From Natrinema salsiterrestre (GTDB taxonomy: Archaea > Halobacteriota > Halobacteria > Halobacteriales > Natrialbaceae): DNA of 64,000 nt. Made by a program: the position numbers and the translations under genes. The notes below the pieces were generated by a model. The model saw nothing but the letters and a program-made list of their open reading frames with translations. It searched no databases and was not told the DNA's origin. The stretch covers positions 248,001 through 312,000 of the forward strand of contig NZ_JAMQOT010000001.1 of the NCBI RefSeq assembly GCF_029502005.1. The letters are read 5' to 3'. Below, in pieces: positions 1-8,307 of the stretch. Positions within the stretch are counted from its first letter, which is position 1; each line of letters starts with the position of its first letter.

Positions 1-1581
1 CGATCCGACGACGAAGACGCCGTGATCCCCCAGCGGGACGTACGCGGCGCTTCGCAGGTCGGTTCCCGGCTTCGAGAGCGACGGGGAGTCGTGAACGTTC
101 GCGAAGAATCGACTCTCGCCGTCGACGAAGACGCGACCGGGAATGCTGTCGTCCGTCGCCCGGTGGTCGCGGACCGGCCCGTGTAACTGCTCCGTCCCCG
201 GTGCGGACGCGGCCGCCCGCAACACGTTCTCGTCCGTATCGAACAGGTACGCGGCGCTCGCTTCGAGGTCGAGGACGTCCGTCGCGTCCTCGACGACGAT
301 GTCGGCGATCTCGCGGTCGGTTTCGGCGTACAGGAGGTCTCGGGCGGTTCGGTGAAGCGCCGTCAGCGCCTCCTCACGGCGCTTTCGCTTCGTCACGTCC
401 CGGCAACTGTAGAGGGTCGTCCCGCCCTGAATCGAGACTTCGCGGACGTTGACCAGCAACGTGTGCTCGCGCCCTGCCCGGTCGGTCGCCGTACACTCGA
501 TGTTGGTCAACACGCCCGCCGCCTCGAGGTCGTCGCGATCGTAGAGGTCAGCACCGAGCAGTTCGTCGATCGTCCCCATTTCGCGAATTTCCTCGTCCGA
601 ATAGCCGAAGATGAAGTGGACGTTCGGACAGACGTAGGTGAACGCGCCGTCGTCGTCCGTGATGAGGACGGTGTCGGTCATGTTGTTGAGCGTCACCCGG
701 TGGAGCTCCTCGGACTCGCGGAGCTCCCGCTCGAGTCGGGCGCGTTCGGTGACGTCGGTCGCCCGGGCGAGCAGCGAGACGACGGTACCGGAGTCGTCGC
801 GGACCGGCCGGACCGTCACCTCGAAGGTGTCCGCATCGGTCGGATCGGCGGGTTCGCTCGCGGATTCGCCGCCGTCACCCTCCGTCCCCCCGGCGCCGTC
901 GGCGCGGACTCGCGTCAGGTCACGGTGTGCGATCTCGCCGCTCGCCGCCCGTTCGACTGCCTCACGGATCGCAGTCCGACCGTCCGCGGTCTCCCGCCAC
1001 CAGGGGAGGTCCCGAAACGGCCGGCCCCGGACGTCGCTCGCGGCCGCGCCGATCGCCTCGAGCGCCGGCTCGCTGGCCCGCTGCACGGTGCCGTCCGGCT
1101 CCAGAACCCACGAGTACGTCTCCGGATCCTCGAAGATCGCGTCGAACCGGCGCGCACGCGTTCGCAGTCGGCGTTGCTCGCGGCCCGTCGAGACCGCTCG
1201 TTCGATCGCCGCCCGATACTCCTCGGTCGGGTCGCCGGTGCCGTCGGATGAAACGTACGCCGTGACGCCCGCGGCGATCGCCTCCCCGGCCAGTGACTCG
1301 CTCCCGTCGTCCGGGGCGAGCACGACCGGGAGGTCAGGATTTCGCTCGCGAATCGTCTCGAGGAGATCCAGTCCGGTCGCGTCTCCGTCCGGAAGGGACT
1401 GTGCGGTCAGGAGACAGTCGACGGGGTTCCTCTCGAGGTAGTCGACCGCGGCGGCTGCGGTCGATACCGTGGTAACGTCCAGCGGCCGGTCCTCGAGGGC
1501 GCTATCGAGCGCATCGAGTCCCCGCTCGGGGAGCGCGACGGCGAGGAGTCGGGCGTCGTCGCGCGGTCGTACGGGAGGCAT
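1..1581 (-). CDS. PAS/GAF multi-domain signal-sensing protein with pseudo-receiver (C-terminus beyond window)
   Basis: The frame is open from an ATG at 1581 to the left edge, giving 527 visible residues. In order these look like a receiver-like domain (about 1-115), a PAS domain (about 135-275), a second PAS domain (about 280-385) and the start of a GAF domain (about 400 on). The receiver lacks the usual phospho-acceptor Asp: the segment reads DCLLTAQSLPD where a D is expected two residues after the hydrophobic strand. The output domain is outside the window, so it could be a histidine kinase or a Bat-type HTH_10 regulator; both share this architecture in haloarchaea. The gene is divergent from the ERCC4 nuclease at 1679 and shares a 97-bp intergenic region with it. 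Confidence 0.85.
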   Translation of the reverse strand, partial: MPPVRPRDDARLLAVALPERGLDALDSALEDRPLDVTTVSTAAAAVDYLERNPVDCLLTAQSLPDGDATGLDLLETIRERNPDLPVVLAPDDGSESLAGEAIAAGVTAYVSSDGTGDPTEEYRAAIERAVSTGREQRRLRTRARRFDAIFEDPETYSWVLEPDGTVQRASEPALEAIGAAASDVRGRPFRDLPWWRETADGRTAIREAVERAASGEIAHRDLTRVRADGAGGTEGDGGESASEPADPTDADTFEVTVRPVRDDSGTVVSLLARATDVTERARLERELRESEELHRVTLNNMTDTVLITDDDGAFTYVCPNVHFIFGYSDEEIREMGTIDELLGADLYDRDDLEAAGVLTNIECTATDRAGREHTLLVNVREVSIQGGTTLYSCRDVTKRKRREEALTALHRTARDLLYAETDREIADIVVEDATDVLDLEASAAYLFDTDENVLRAAASAPGTEQLHGPVRDHRATDDSIPGRVFVDGESRFFANVHDSPSLSKPGTDLRSAAYVPLGDHGVFVVGS

Positions 1582-1678
1582 TCGTCTCCCGTACGGTCCC
1601 CTGCGGATAGAAAGCATCGTTCCGTCCGCGCTCGCCGCGACCGACACCCGTTCACCGCTCGAGTCCGTACGAACGCCC

Positions 1679-2341
1679 ATGCGCGTTGCCGTCACCGTCG
1701 ACGATCGGGAACCCGCCGGACTCGCCGAGGCGGTCCGAACCCATTCCGACGTCGTCGACGTGACCGTCGAACGGCTGTCGAGTGGCGACCTCGCCATCGG
1801 TTCGGTCGGGTTCGAACGCAAGACGCCCCGGGACTACGTCTCCAGTGCCATGAGCCGAAGCGGACCGGACCTCACCGACCAGGTCAAGCGAATGGCGGAC
1901 TCGTACGACCACGCCTACGTCCTGCTCGAGGGGGAGTTCGCCGATCTCGAGTCGCTTCGAACCACCGTCTCTCCGGCGTCGGTTCGGGGGTCGATGGCGT
2001 CGATTACCGCCCGGCAGGGGGTCCCCGTCATCCCCTGTACGGACCGCCGACGGCTGATCGACTTCGCGATCCGACTCGGTCGGAAACACGTCGAAGATCC
2101 GACGACGGTCCGGCTCCCGACCGGGTCGGTCCCGAGCCGCCGTGAACCCACGACGAAGCGGATGTACGGTTGCGTCGAGGGGATCGGTCCCGAGCTCGCG
2201 GCGACGCTGTACGATCGGTATCCGACCGTCGAGTCCTTGCTCGAGGCGAGCCGCCACGATCTCACCGCGATCGACGGAATCGGTCCCACGCGAGCCGAGA
2301 CGATTTACTCGGCGGTTCGTGACGACGGAAGTCGCGACTAA
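1679..2341 (+). CDS. ERCC4-domain structure-specific endonuclease (XPF-like) with helix-hairpin-helix tail
   Basis: This 220-residue protein is predicted to cut branched or flap DNA in repair or fork restart. The ERCC4 nuclease fold is visible: VDDREP at about 8-13, and GDLAIGSVGFERKTPRD (about 36-52), which carries the catalytic GD..ERKxxxD signature. The last 60 residues contain two helix-hairpin-helix segments (GCVEGIGPELAATL and AIDGIGPTRAETI). The size fits stand-alone archaeal XPF-type nucleases and not Hef, which carries an N-terminal helicase. The ATG at 1679 starts directly at the conserved first strand; longer in-frame versions are arginine-rich and unlikely. Confidence 0.9.
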   Translation: MRVAVTVDDREPAGLAEAVRTHSDVVDVTVERLSSGDLAIGSVGFERKTPRDYVSSAMSRSGPDLTDQVKRMADSYDHAYVLLEGEFADLESLRTTVSPASVRGSMASITARQGVPVIPCTDRRRLIDFAIRLGRKHVEDPTTVRLPTGSVPSRREPTTKRMYGCVEGIGPELAATLYDRYPTVESLLEASRHDLTAIDGIGPTRAETIYSAVRDDGSRD

Positions 2342-2384
2342 CGTCGTTCGTCGTATCGCGGCCGCAAAAACCGTCCGAAGCGCC

Positions 2385-2558
2385 CTATCGGATCTCGTCC
2401 ACCGAGACGGCCTCGTGCTCGGAGACGGCGATCCAGGCGTCGTCTCGAGCGATGTCGGCGATAACGAGGTGCGATCGACCGTCGATCTCGTCGATCGCCG
2501 CGACGACGTCGCTCGACCCTTCCGCCTCCCGTCCGACCGATGTCGCTTCGGGTGCCAT
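2385..2558 (-). CDS. Small acidic haloarchaeal protein (resembles DUF7556)
   Basis: A 57-residue acidic protein with a core of the type DVVAAID...HLVIADIARDDAWIAV, typical of a short haloarchaea-only family of unknown function; the DUF7556 assignment is from memory. The ATG at 2558 gives the usual family length. An in-frame ATG at 2585 would add MTGVCEYLN. An AT-rich stretch around 2634-2648 (CTAAATAG on the minus strand) is a possible promoter. No catalytic motif is visible. Confidence 0.6.
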   Translation of the reverse strand: MAPEATSVGREAEGSSDVVAAIDEIDGRSHLVIADIARDDAWIAVSEHEAVSVDEIR

Positions 2559-2704
2559 GTTCAGATATTCACACACTCCGGTCATGAATGTTCCGGAATA
2601 GCCCGAGATAGTAGTTGAACATAGATTTGACTTCGGCTATTTAGTTTACATTCGGAACTTATATGCGGAGTTCTCGAACGGCGGGCTTCGCGACGGGGAA
2701 CTCG

Positions 2705-2911
2705 TCAGTCGTCGGGTACGACCGACCGGACGTGGCCGACGGCACCGCTTTTCAGCTTCACGTGTGCGCCGTCCGGCTCGTCGCCGTGGATCGTTCCGAT
2801 CTCGCCGATGATCGGCTCCGTATCCTCGGACTGCGGATCCGCATCGTCCTGTACGATTTCCACGGTCATCCCCTGTCGCAACTCGTCGGCGGTCGGGCGG
2901 TCGGTAGACAT
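2705..2911 (-). CDS. YwbE family protein (DUF2196)
   Basis: A 68-residue protein with the YwbE pattern: LRQGMTVEIVQ at about 12-22, then a strand-rich segment with GEIGTI, HVKLKSGAVGHV and a short acidic tail. The fold is a small beta-barrel of unknown biochemical function found in bacteria and haloarchaea. The ATG at 2911 is the only start that gives the family length; the longer in-frame version reads into the shadow of msrB. It lies 89 bp downstream of msrB on the same strand and may be co-transcribed with it. Confidence 0.8.
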   Translation of the reverse strand: MSTDRPTADELRQGMTVEIVQDDADPQSEDTEPIIGEIGTIHGDEPDGAHVKLKSGAVGHVRSVVPDD

Positions 2912-3000
2912 GGGAGGAGGTGAGCCGGGTATTTCGAAAAGCGTGGTGCCTGCACTCGCTTCTCCTCCCGAAGCGTGCGCTCCGGGTCGAACGACTCGCG

Positions 3001-3405
3001 TTACTCGTCGTCGTCGAACTCGAGGGCGACGGAGTTGATGCAGTAGCGCTTGCCCGTCGGATCCGGGCCGTCCTCGAAGACGTGGCCGAGGTGGCCCCCG
3101 CAGTCGGCACACAGGACCTCGGTGCGGCGCATGCCGTGGCTCGTGTCGGTTCGGGTTTCGACTCGGTCGTCGTCGACGTCGTAGAAGCTCGGCCAGCCGC
3201 AGCCGGAGTCGAACTTCGTCTCCGAATCGAACAGTTCGGCCCCGCAGCCGGCACAGGCGTACGAGCCATCCTCCTTGTGATCGACGAACTCACCACTAAA
3301 CGGGGTTTCAGTGCCTGCTTCGCGGAGGATTCGATACTCTTCCTCGCTCAGTCGGTCGCGCCACTCGTCGTCCGTCGTCGGACCGTGATCTGCCTCGTTG
3401 CTCAT
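3001..3405 (-). CDS. msrB: Peptide-methionine (R)-S-oxide reductase
   Basis: Cytosolic repair enzyme that reduces the R-epimer of methionine sulfoxide in proteins using thiols. All MsrB landmarks are present in 134 residues: zinc-binding CxxC pairs C51/C54 and C99/C102, the SGCGWPSF segment at 67-74, the GHLGHVF segment at about 104-110, and the catalytic cysteine C122 in RYCINS. C69 is a candidate resolving cysteine. Length and motif order match the single-domain family. The start at 3405 is the only ATG before the conserved [14 protein letters not shown] helix. Confidence 0.96.
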   Translation of the reverse strand: MSNEADHGPTTDDEWRDRLSEEEYRILREAGTETPFSGEFVDHKEDGSYACAGCGAELFDSETKFDSGCGWPSFYDVDDDRVETRTDTSHGMRRTEVLCADCGGHLGHVFEDGPDPTGKRYCINSVALEFDDDE

Positions 3406-3515
3406 GGTCGCTCTTGGGGCGAGACGTTCAAGAGTCTGTCTGCGTCGTCGGTCCGAGCGCGATCACTGGACGGGTGAAGAGGAACGGCCGCATCGAATCG
3501 CCCGTTCGAGCGACG

Positions 3516-3674
3516 TCACCGACTTGTGATGACGTCCGTGCTCTCGCAGTCGGGACACTGGGTCATCCGACCGAGTTTCGGGACCTCGATCCGCCGCCAC
3601 TCGTCGTCACCGCCCGGCGCTTCGAACCCGCAGTTCCGACACCGTGACAGTTCGTGCGTGATCTGGCTTCCCAT
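3516..3674 (-). CDS. 52-residue double-CxxC zinc-ribbon protein
   Basis: The ORF reads from ATG at 3674 to TGA at 3516. Two zinc knuckles, CRNC (12-15) and CPDC (about 40-43), bracket an EWRRIEVPKLGRMTQ segment, which is the layout of a small rubredoxin-like or zinc-ribbon fold. The third codon position is GC-rich as in neighbouring genes. Such mini zinc proteins are common in haloarchaea, and most have no assigned role. It lies downstream of the divergent Bat-like gene and upstream of msrB on the same strand. Confidence 0.7.
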   Translation of the reverse strand: MGSQITHELSRCRNCGFEAPGGDDEWRRIEVPKLGRMTQCPDCESTDVITSR

Positions 3675-4185
3675 ATGTCGGACTATGCTGTAGACTCACA
3701 TAGGCGTTTGTTCGCACGGTCGAGACCGTCACGGGTTCCAACGGGTCCCGCGACCGATCGCCGGGAGACGACCGGTCGCCGGAACGCCACGGGTGACAGG
3801 GTGTGCGTGGACACTGCGGTTCGTTCGAGCCGGACACGGCCACGCGAGTCGTGCGTGAACCGACCCGTCCGGTTCCGCTGGTTTCGATCGGAGATCGTCT
3901 CGTCGGAAGCGCCATCGGCGCTCGAGTCGTCGTCGAACTGATGAACGTCCGGCAGCCCTGATCTCCATGCATGTCATCCACAAACGGTCATAAAAGCGTT
4001 GCCCGGGCGTATCCTCGGAAGAACCGGTACGACAGACGGTCGGGATAGGGACACGCCGTGTCGAACGAGCAGACCGCCGACGAGCCCGGCGAGCGCAGTC
4101 ACAGCGGCGGGCGCTCCGAATCCGACGCGCCTCGTGATCACGCGTGCCAATCATATTAAGCTGGATCAGATCGTACCCCCGGGCG
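3675..4185. other. Intergenic region without a supported gene; Bat-like gene promoter
   Basis: About 510 bp between divergent genes. The open frames here are arginine- and proline-rich, unlike acidic halophilic proteins, so I call no gene. CATATTAA at 4152-4159 sits 26-33 bp before the ATG at 4186 and is a good TATA candidate. CATAAAAG at 3989-3996 is a second AT element of unknown use. Confidence 0.6.
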
Positions 4186-5781
4186 ATGGTCTCTCGGAAC
4201 GAACTCACTGCAGCGACGCTCGACACGCTCCCGATCACCGTCGCCGTCCTCGACGACGAGGGCGAAATCCTGCTGACCAACCGATCGTGGCGCGAGTTCG
4301 GCTCCGGGACTGACGACCACGTCGGCGCCGACTACATCGCGACTACGGCGACCGCGGACGACGAACACGCTCGCCGAGCGGTGACGGGAATCGAAGCCGT
4401 CCTCGCTGGCGATCGAGACTCGTTCACGATGGAGTATCCGTGCCACTCGCCCGATCAAAAGCGGTGGTTCATGATGCGCGCCAGTCCGTTTCACGAGGAC
4501 GGGGATCGGCTGGTCTCGCTCGTCCACCTCGATATCACCGAGCGGAAACTGGCGGAGATCGCCGCCGAGGAAAACGCCAGGCAGGTACGCGAGGAACGAG
4601 AGGCGCTCGAGCACGTCCTCGAGCGGGTCGACGGCCTCGTTCGGAACGTCACCGACGCGGCCGTCGGTGCGGAGACGCGCGAAGCGATCGAGCGCGAGGT
4701 CTGTACGTGTCTCGCGGAGACCGATCCGTACGTCCTCGCGTGGATCGGCCGAGCCGACGTGACGAATCAGCGACTCTCACCGCGAGAGTGGGCCAGTCAG
4801 GGAACGGTCCCGCTGGAGGACGACGAACTCATCATCGGGACCGACGAGACACATCCGGCCGTTCGAGCGTTCGCGGACGGCGAAGCGCAGGTGACTCGGG
4901 ACCTCGACGCGTTCGAGGAGGCCGACCGATGGTGGCCGACGGGAGCGAGCGAGCACTTCCAGTCCGTCGCCGCCCTCCCCCTTACGTACGGCGATATCAC
5001 GTACGGCGTGCTGGTCGTCTTCGCGAGCGAGACCGACGCGTTCGACGAGCGGGAATTGCTCGTCCTCGAGTCGCTGAGCGAAACGATCGCGACCGCGATG
5101 AACGCGCTCGAGGTCAGGCGGATGCTCACGACCGAAACCGTCGTCTCGATCGAGGTCGCGATCGAGGACCCGTCGCTGTTCGTCACCGGCCTGTCCGAGA
5201 CGCTCGACACCGCGATCAGCTATCGGGGGCTGACGTACGACGCGGACGGTACCCCGCTCCTGTTCCTCCACGCCGATCGCGAGATCGATGCCGACAGCGT
5301 CGAAGACACCGCTCTGGACGGCTCCGACGTGACGATCCTCTCCGAGACCGAGGACGGAGCCGTCCTCGAGGTCGCCGCCGAGGACGGCCTGGTAACGGCA
5401 CTGAGCGAGCACGGCGGCGTGATTCGGGAGCTGACGGTCACTGATACCGTCGCGGACCTCTCCGTCGAACTACCGGACGGCCGGTCCGCGCGATCGGCGT
5501 ACGACCTCCTCGAAGACCGATACGACCGCGTCGAACTCGTCAGCTACCACGAAACCGAGGAACCGGCCCAGACTCGACAGGACGTCACGTCGCGACTCGA
5601 GTCCTCGTTGACGGACCGACAGCTCATGGCGGTACGCAAGGCCTATTACGCGAACTACTTCGAGTGGCCCCGCGACGTGTCGGGCGAGGAATTGGCCGAA
5701 TCGATGGACATCTCCCGATCGACGTTCCACCAGCACCTGCGGACCGCCCAGCGAAAACTACTCGACGAAGTGCTCGAGTGA
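4186..5781 (+). CDS. Bat-like transcriptional regulator (PAS-GAF-BAT-HTH_10)
   Basis: A 531-residue sensor-regulator of the bacterio-opsin activator type, cytoplasmic and presumably DNA-binding. Visible domains: PAS at about 5-125 (LDTLPITVAVLDDEGEI to VHLDITERKLAE), GAF at about 150-300, the BAT-associated domain at about 305-460, and a C-terminal HTH_10 helix-turn-helix (LTDRQLMAVRKAYYANYF ... MDISRSTFHQHLRTAQRKL). In Halobacterium, Bat responds to light and oxygen and activates bop and carotenoid genes. Lying just upstream of crtB suggests this paralogue controls carotenogenesis, but that is inference. The start at 4186 fits leaderless transcription from the TATA at 4152-4159; a longer in-frame start at 4144 overlaps that element. 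Confidence 0.88.
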   Translation: MVSRNELTAATLDTLPITVAVLDDEGEILLTNRSWREFGSGTDDHVGADYIATTATADDEHARRAVTGIEAVLAGDRDSFTMEYPCHSPDQKRWFMMRASPFHEDGDRLVSLVHLDITERKLAEIAAEENARQVREEREALEHVLERVDGLVRNVTDAAVGAETREAIEREVCTCLAETDPYVLAWIGRADVTNQRLSPREWASQGTVPLEDDELIIGTDETHPAVRAFADGEAQVTRDLDAFEEADRWWPTGASEHFQSVAALPLTYGDITYGVLVVFASETDAFDERELLVLESLSETIATAMNALEVRRMLTTETVVSIEVAIEDPSLFVTGLSETLDTAISYRGLTYDADGTPLLFLHADREIDADSVEDTALDGSDVTILSETEDGAVLEVAAEDGLVTALSEHGGVIRELTVTDTVADLSVELPDGRSARSAYDLLEDRYDRVELVSYHETEEPAQTRQDVTSRLESSLTDRQLMAVRKAYYANYFEWPRDVSGEELAESMDISRSTFHQHLRTAQRKLLDEVLE

Positions 5782-5887
5782 GCCCGTCGGAGGGGGCAGG
5801 TTGAACATAGTGAGGGGCTGGTACTTTATACGTATCTCTCGTATCGTGTATATCCGTTCACCGTCGGCGAGGTCAACGAGACAGAGA

Positions 5888-6841
5888 ATGCAACAGGAAC
5901 ACATCGACGCAGGCAAGGCGATACAGAAACGGACCGGGAAGACGTTCTATCTCGCGACGCGGTTCCTTCCCGAGCGAGTGCGTCACGCCACGCACGTTCT
6001 CTACGCGTTCTTCCGAATCGCGGACGAGGTCGTCGACGACGCCGACGACGTGGATCCGGACGTCCAGTGGGCGCAACTCGAGGATCTCCGGGCCCAGGCG
6101 CTCGGCGACCAACCGCCCGACGACCCGGTCCTCGAGGCGTTCGTCGAACTCAAAGCGGAGTACGGGATCGAGGACGCGGAGGTCGAGACGTTCATCGATG
6201 CGATGGCCACCGACATCGAAACCAGCCGGTACGAAACCTACAGCGAGCTCGAGTCCTACATGCGAGGGTCGGCCGCATCGGTCGGGGTGATGATGACCGC
6301 GATCATGGAACCCGAGGCCGAGGCGGCCGCGATTCCCCACGCCGTCAAGCTCGGCGAGGCGTTCCAGATGACGAATTTCCTCCGCGACGTCCGCGAGGAC
6401 ATCGTCGAGCGCGATCGGATCTACGTGCCACAGGAGACGCTTCGGGACCACGGCGTCGACCCGGCTCAGATCGAACGACTCGAGCACTCCGAGTCGTTCG
6501 GGGCGGCGATGGCCGCCGAACTCCAGCGCACCGAGGACCTCTATCGGGAGGGGGTCGCCGGCATCCGGTACCTGCCGGAGGACTGCCAGCTCCCGGTCTT
6601 GCTGGCGGCGGTCCTCTACGCGGAACACCACACCGTCATCCGCGCACAGGAGTACGACGTGCTCTCGGCGGAGCCGTCGCTGTCGACGGCCCGGAAACTG
6701 TGGTGTCTCGCGAAGACGCGCTGGCACTGGCACTGGAACCGGGATCCCGAGGCGGTGTTCCAGCGGGTCTCGGCGGTTCCGGCGGCCGAACACGGGCGCC
6801 GGAGCTCCGAACACGGGGACGGCGTTCCCACCCGGTCGTAA
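5888..6841 (+). CDS. crtB: Phytoene synthase
   Basis: Joins two geranylgeranyl diphosphates head-to-head into phytoene, the first committed step of carotenoid synthesis. The 317-residue protein shows the trans-isoprenyl diphosphate synthase pattern: FYLATRFLP near 20-28, a first Asp-rich motif in RIADEVVDD (about 43-51), and a second in FLRDVREDI (about 163-171) followed by RIYVPQETL. Length is normal for the family. The ATG at 5888 begins before the conserved AGKAIQKRTGKTFYLA segment. CTTTATA near 5823-5829 is an upstream TATA candidate, implying a short leader. Confidence 0.95.
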   Translation: MQQEHIDAGKAIQKRTGKTFYLATRFLPERVRHATHVLYAFFRIADEVVDDADDVDPDVQWAQLEDLRAQALGDQPPDDPVLEAFVELKAEYGIEDAEVETFIDAMATDIETSRYETYSELESYMRGSAASVGVMMTAIMEPEAEAAAIPHAVKLGEAFQMTNFLRDVREDIVERDRIYVPQETLRDHGVDPAQIERLEHSESFGAAMAAELQRTEDLYREGVAGIRYLPEDCQLPVLLAAVLYAEHHTVIRAQEYDVLSAEPSLSTARKLWCLAKTRWHWHWNRDPEAVFQRVSAVPAAEHGRRSSEHGDGVPTRS

Positions 6842-6910
6842 TCTTCGGCATATCAAACCCCATAATATAGTGGCTCTTCTTTCGTAGGTCCCGCGCTCGA
6901 ACACGGGAGT

Positions 6911-7063
6911 ATGTCCACGAAATCGAACTCGGAGATCGTACACGAGGAACGACGGATGGCCCGAACGACGGCGATCGGTCTCGGCGTGTGGCTCGCCCTG
7001 ACGATCGCCGCCGTGGTCCTGTTGCTCGCGTTCGGGGACGCCATCTCGAGTCTCTTCGTCTGA
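6911..7063 (+). CDS. 50-residue single-pass membrane protein next to crtB
   Basis: The ORF runs from ATG 6911 to TGA 7063. A charged N-terminus (residues 1-18, with HEERRMAR) precedes one strongly hydrophobic segment (about 19-43, IGLGVWLALTIAAVVLLLAF). It follows crtB by 69 bp, and an AT-rich CATAATATAG at 6860-6869 could give it its own promoter. I recall similar mini-proteins in other haloarchaea but no function. Its place inside the carotenoid cluster makes a membrane or scaffold role conceivable, with no direct evidence. Confidence 0.65.
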   Translation: MSTKSNSEIVHEERRMARTTAIGLGVWLALTIAAVVLLLAFGDAISSLFV

Positions 7064-7090
7064 GGAGCGTCGACGATCCGTCCGGCCGAT

Positions 7091-7252
7091 TCACTCGGAG
7101 ATATCGTCGGTCGTCAGGGCCGTCGTTTCCGCCACGATGAACTTCGCCAGCTTCCGTTTGGGGTGTTTGTCGACGAGGTGATCCTCGAGTTGCTGGCCGG
7201 GGGACGGCAGGTCGCGACAGACCGGACACTCGATCGGCTCACGGGATGCCAT
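7091..7252 (-). CDS. 53-residue C2H2-type zinc finger mini-protein
   Basis: The ORF runs from ATG 7252 to TGA 7091. Residues 9-12 are CPVC, followed after twelve residues by HLVDKH, giving a CxxC-x12-HxxxxH zinc finger. A lysine/arginine cluster (HPKRKLAKF) follows, then an acidic tail. Haloarchaeal mini zinc-finger proteins of this kind have been linked to regulation in some species, but I cannot name this one. It lies 80 bp downstream of cruF on the same strand, so it may share the crtD-lyeJ-cruF transcript. Confidence 0.7.
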   Translation of the reverse strand: MASREPIECPVCRDLPSPGQQLEDHLVDKHPKRKLAKFIVAETTALTTDDISE

Positions 7253-7332
7253 ATCAGTGACTGGGCACTCGGGACCAAAAGCCGTCTGCCGGCATGCTCG
7301 TCTCGTCGTCCGAGAGGACGTCGCGGGGGTCG

Positions 7333-8307
7333 CTATCGCCCTCGAAGGCGCTCGGGCAGCGCCCCGATCACCATCTCCGGGCCGTAGCGATCCGTCCGAA
7401 GGAGACCGAGACAGAACAGGCCGGCGACCCCGGCAGCCAGCCAGTTTCCGAAGAGTACGTTGATCGTCCCCCAGAGCAAGACGAAGCTCACCAGATCGTC
7501 CAGGGCGAACTCGCAGGTCCGAACGCGCTCGAGCACGGCGTCCCGGTCGAACGCGAGATCCACGAGGACGACGGCGACGGTCCCCGAGAGGAGCCACCCC
7601 CAGTAGTTCGACGCGGGGACGCCGTAGTAGCCTCCGGGCGGGACGTACGCCCAGAAGCCGATGGCGACGGCCGCGGGGTCGAGCACCAGATCGACCGCGA
7701 CGACGGCGGCGATCGCCGCGAGGAGACGGGGGAGGACCCGCGTCGCCCGCTCGCGGAGCACGAGGAGCGTGAGCAGGTACGCGTTCAGTACGAGGGGCAC
7801 GAAAAACAGCGGCAGCGCGAGAGGGACCTCGCCGCCCAGCATCGGCCCGAGCCGAATCCCGTACTCGAACGCGCCGTAGGGCCAGTCCGTTCTGACGCCG
7901 ACGAGTTCGATCGCGTAGGTGTAGCCCGTTAGAATTCCCAGAAACCCGACCGCCCGTCGGTCGAACGTCGGCAGCAGGGCGACGACCAGCGGCGAGCGCA
8001 TCACCAGCGTGCCGAACAGGATCAGCAGGGGATTGTACGCCAGCGGTTCCGGAAGAATCTCCAAGGCGCTGCCGACCAGCGTTATCGCCCCGATAACGGG
8101 GAAGACCACCGCGATGGTGAACCGGTTCTCGCGGACGAGGGCCTCGAGGCAACGCTGGACCCGCTCTCGCGTCGTCTCCGCACCGGATTCGTGGGACTCG
8201 GTGTCCAGTCGGTCATCGCTGTCGCCGTCGCCGTCGCGACCGTGCCGCCTCGAGTCGGGAGCCGACTCCGGGCTCGAGGGCGAGCGAGTCGGGTCCCCGC
8301 TATCCAT
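7333..8307 (-). CDS. cruF: Carotenoid hydratase CruF (bisanhydrobacterioruberin hydratase)
   Basis: Integral membrane protein of 324 residues with seven or eight hydrophobic segments after a hydrophilic, acidic, poorly conserved 60-residue N-terminus. The conserved core includes RTDWPYGAFEYG, GPMLGGEVPLALPLFF and GFWAYVPPGGYYGVPASNYWGW, the pattern of CruF carotenoid 1,2-hydratases. In Haloarcula japonica, CruF adds water to bisanhydrobacterioruberin in the last steps to bacterioruberin. The start overlaps the end of lyeJ by 8 bp, so the genes are translationally linked. An internal start after the acidic N-terminus cannot be excluded. Confidence 0.9.
   Translation of the reverse strand: MDSGDPTRSPSSPESAPDSRRHGRDGDGDSDDRLDTESHESGAETTRERVQRCLEALVRENRFTIAVVFPVIGAITLVGSALEILPEPLAYNPLLILFGTLVMRSPLVVALLPTFDRRAVGFLGILTGYTYAIELVGVRTDWPYGAFEYGIRLGPMLGGEVPLALPLFFVPLVLNAYLLTLLVLRERATRVLPRLLAAIAAVVAVDLVLDPAAVAIGFWAYVPPGGYYGVPASNYWGWLLSGTVAVVLVDLAFDRDAVLERVRTCEFALDDLVSFVLLWGTINVLFGNWLAAGVAGLFCLGLLRTDRYGPEMVIGALPERLRGR

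Noticed and set aside
3607-3981. Minus-strand ORF starting at 3981 (and a related one from 3972) after a possible TATA at 3989-3998
   Set aside because: The products are Arg/Ser/Pro-rich and unlike acidic haloarchaeal proteins. They overlap the better-supported 52-residue zinc protein gene.
4058-4159. Short plus-strand GTG ORF of 33 codons before the Bat-like gene
   Set aside because: No promoter at suitable distance, and its stop codon is inside the TATA element of the next gene.
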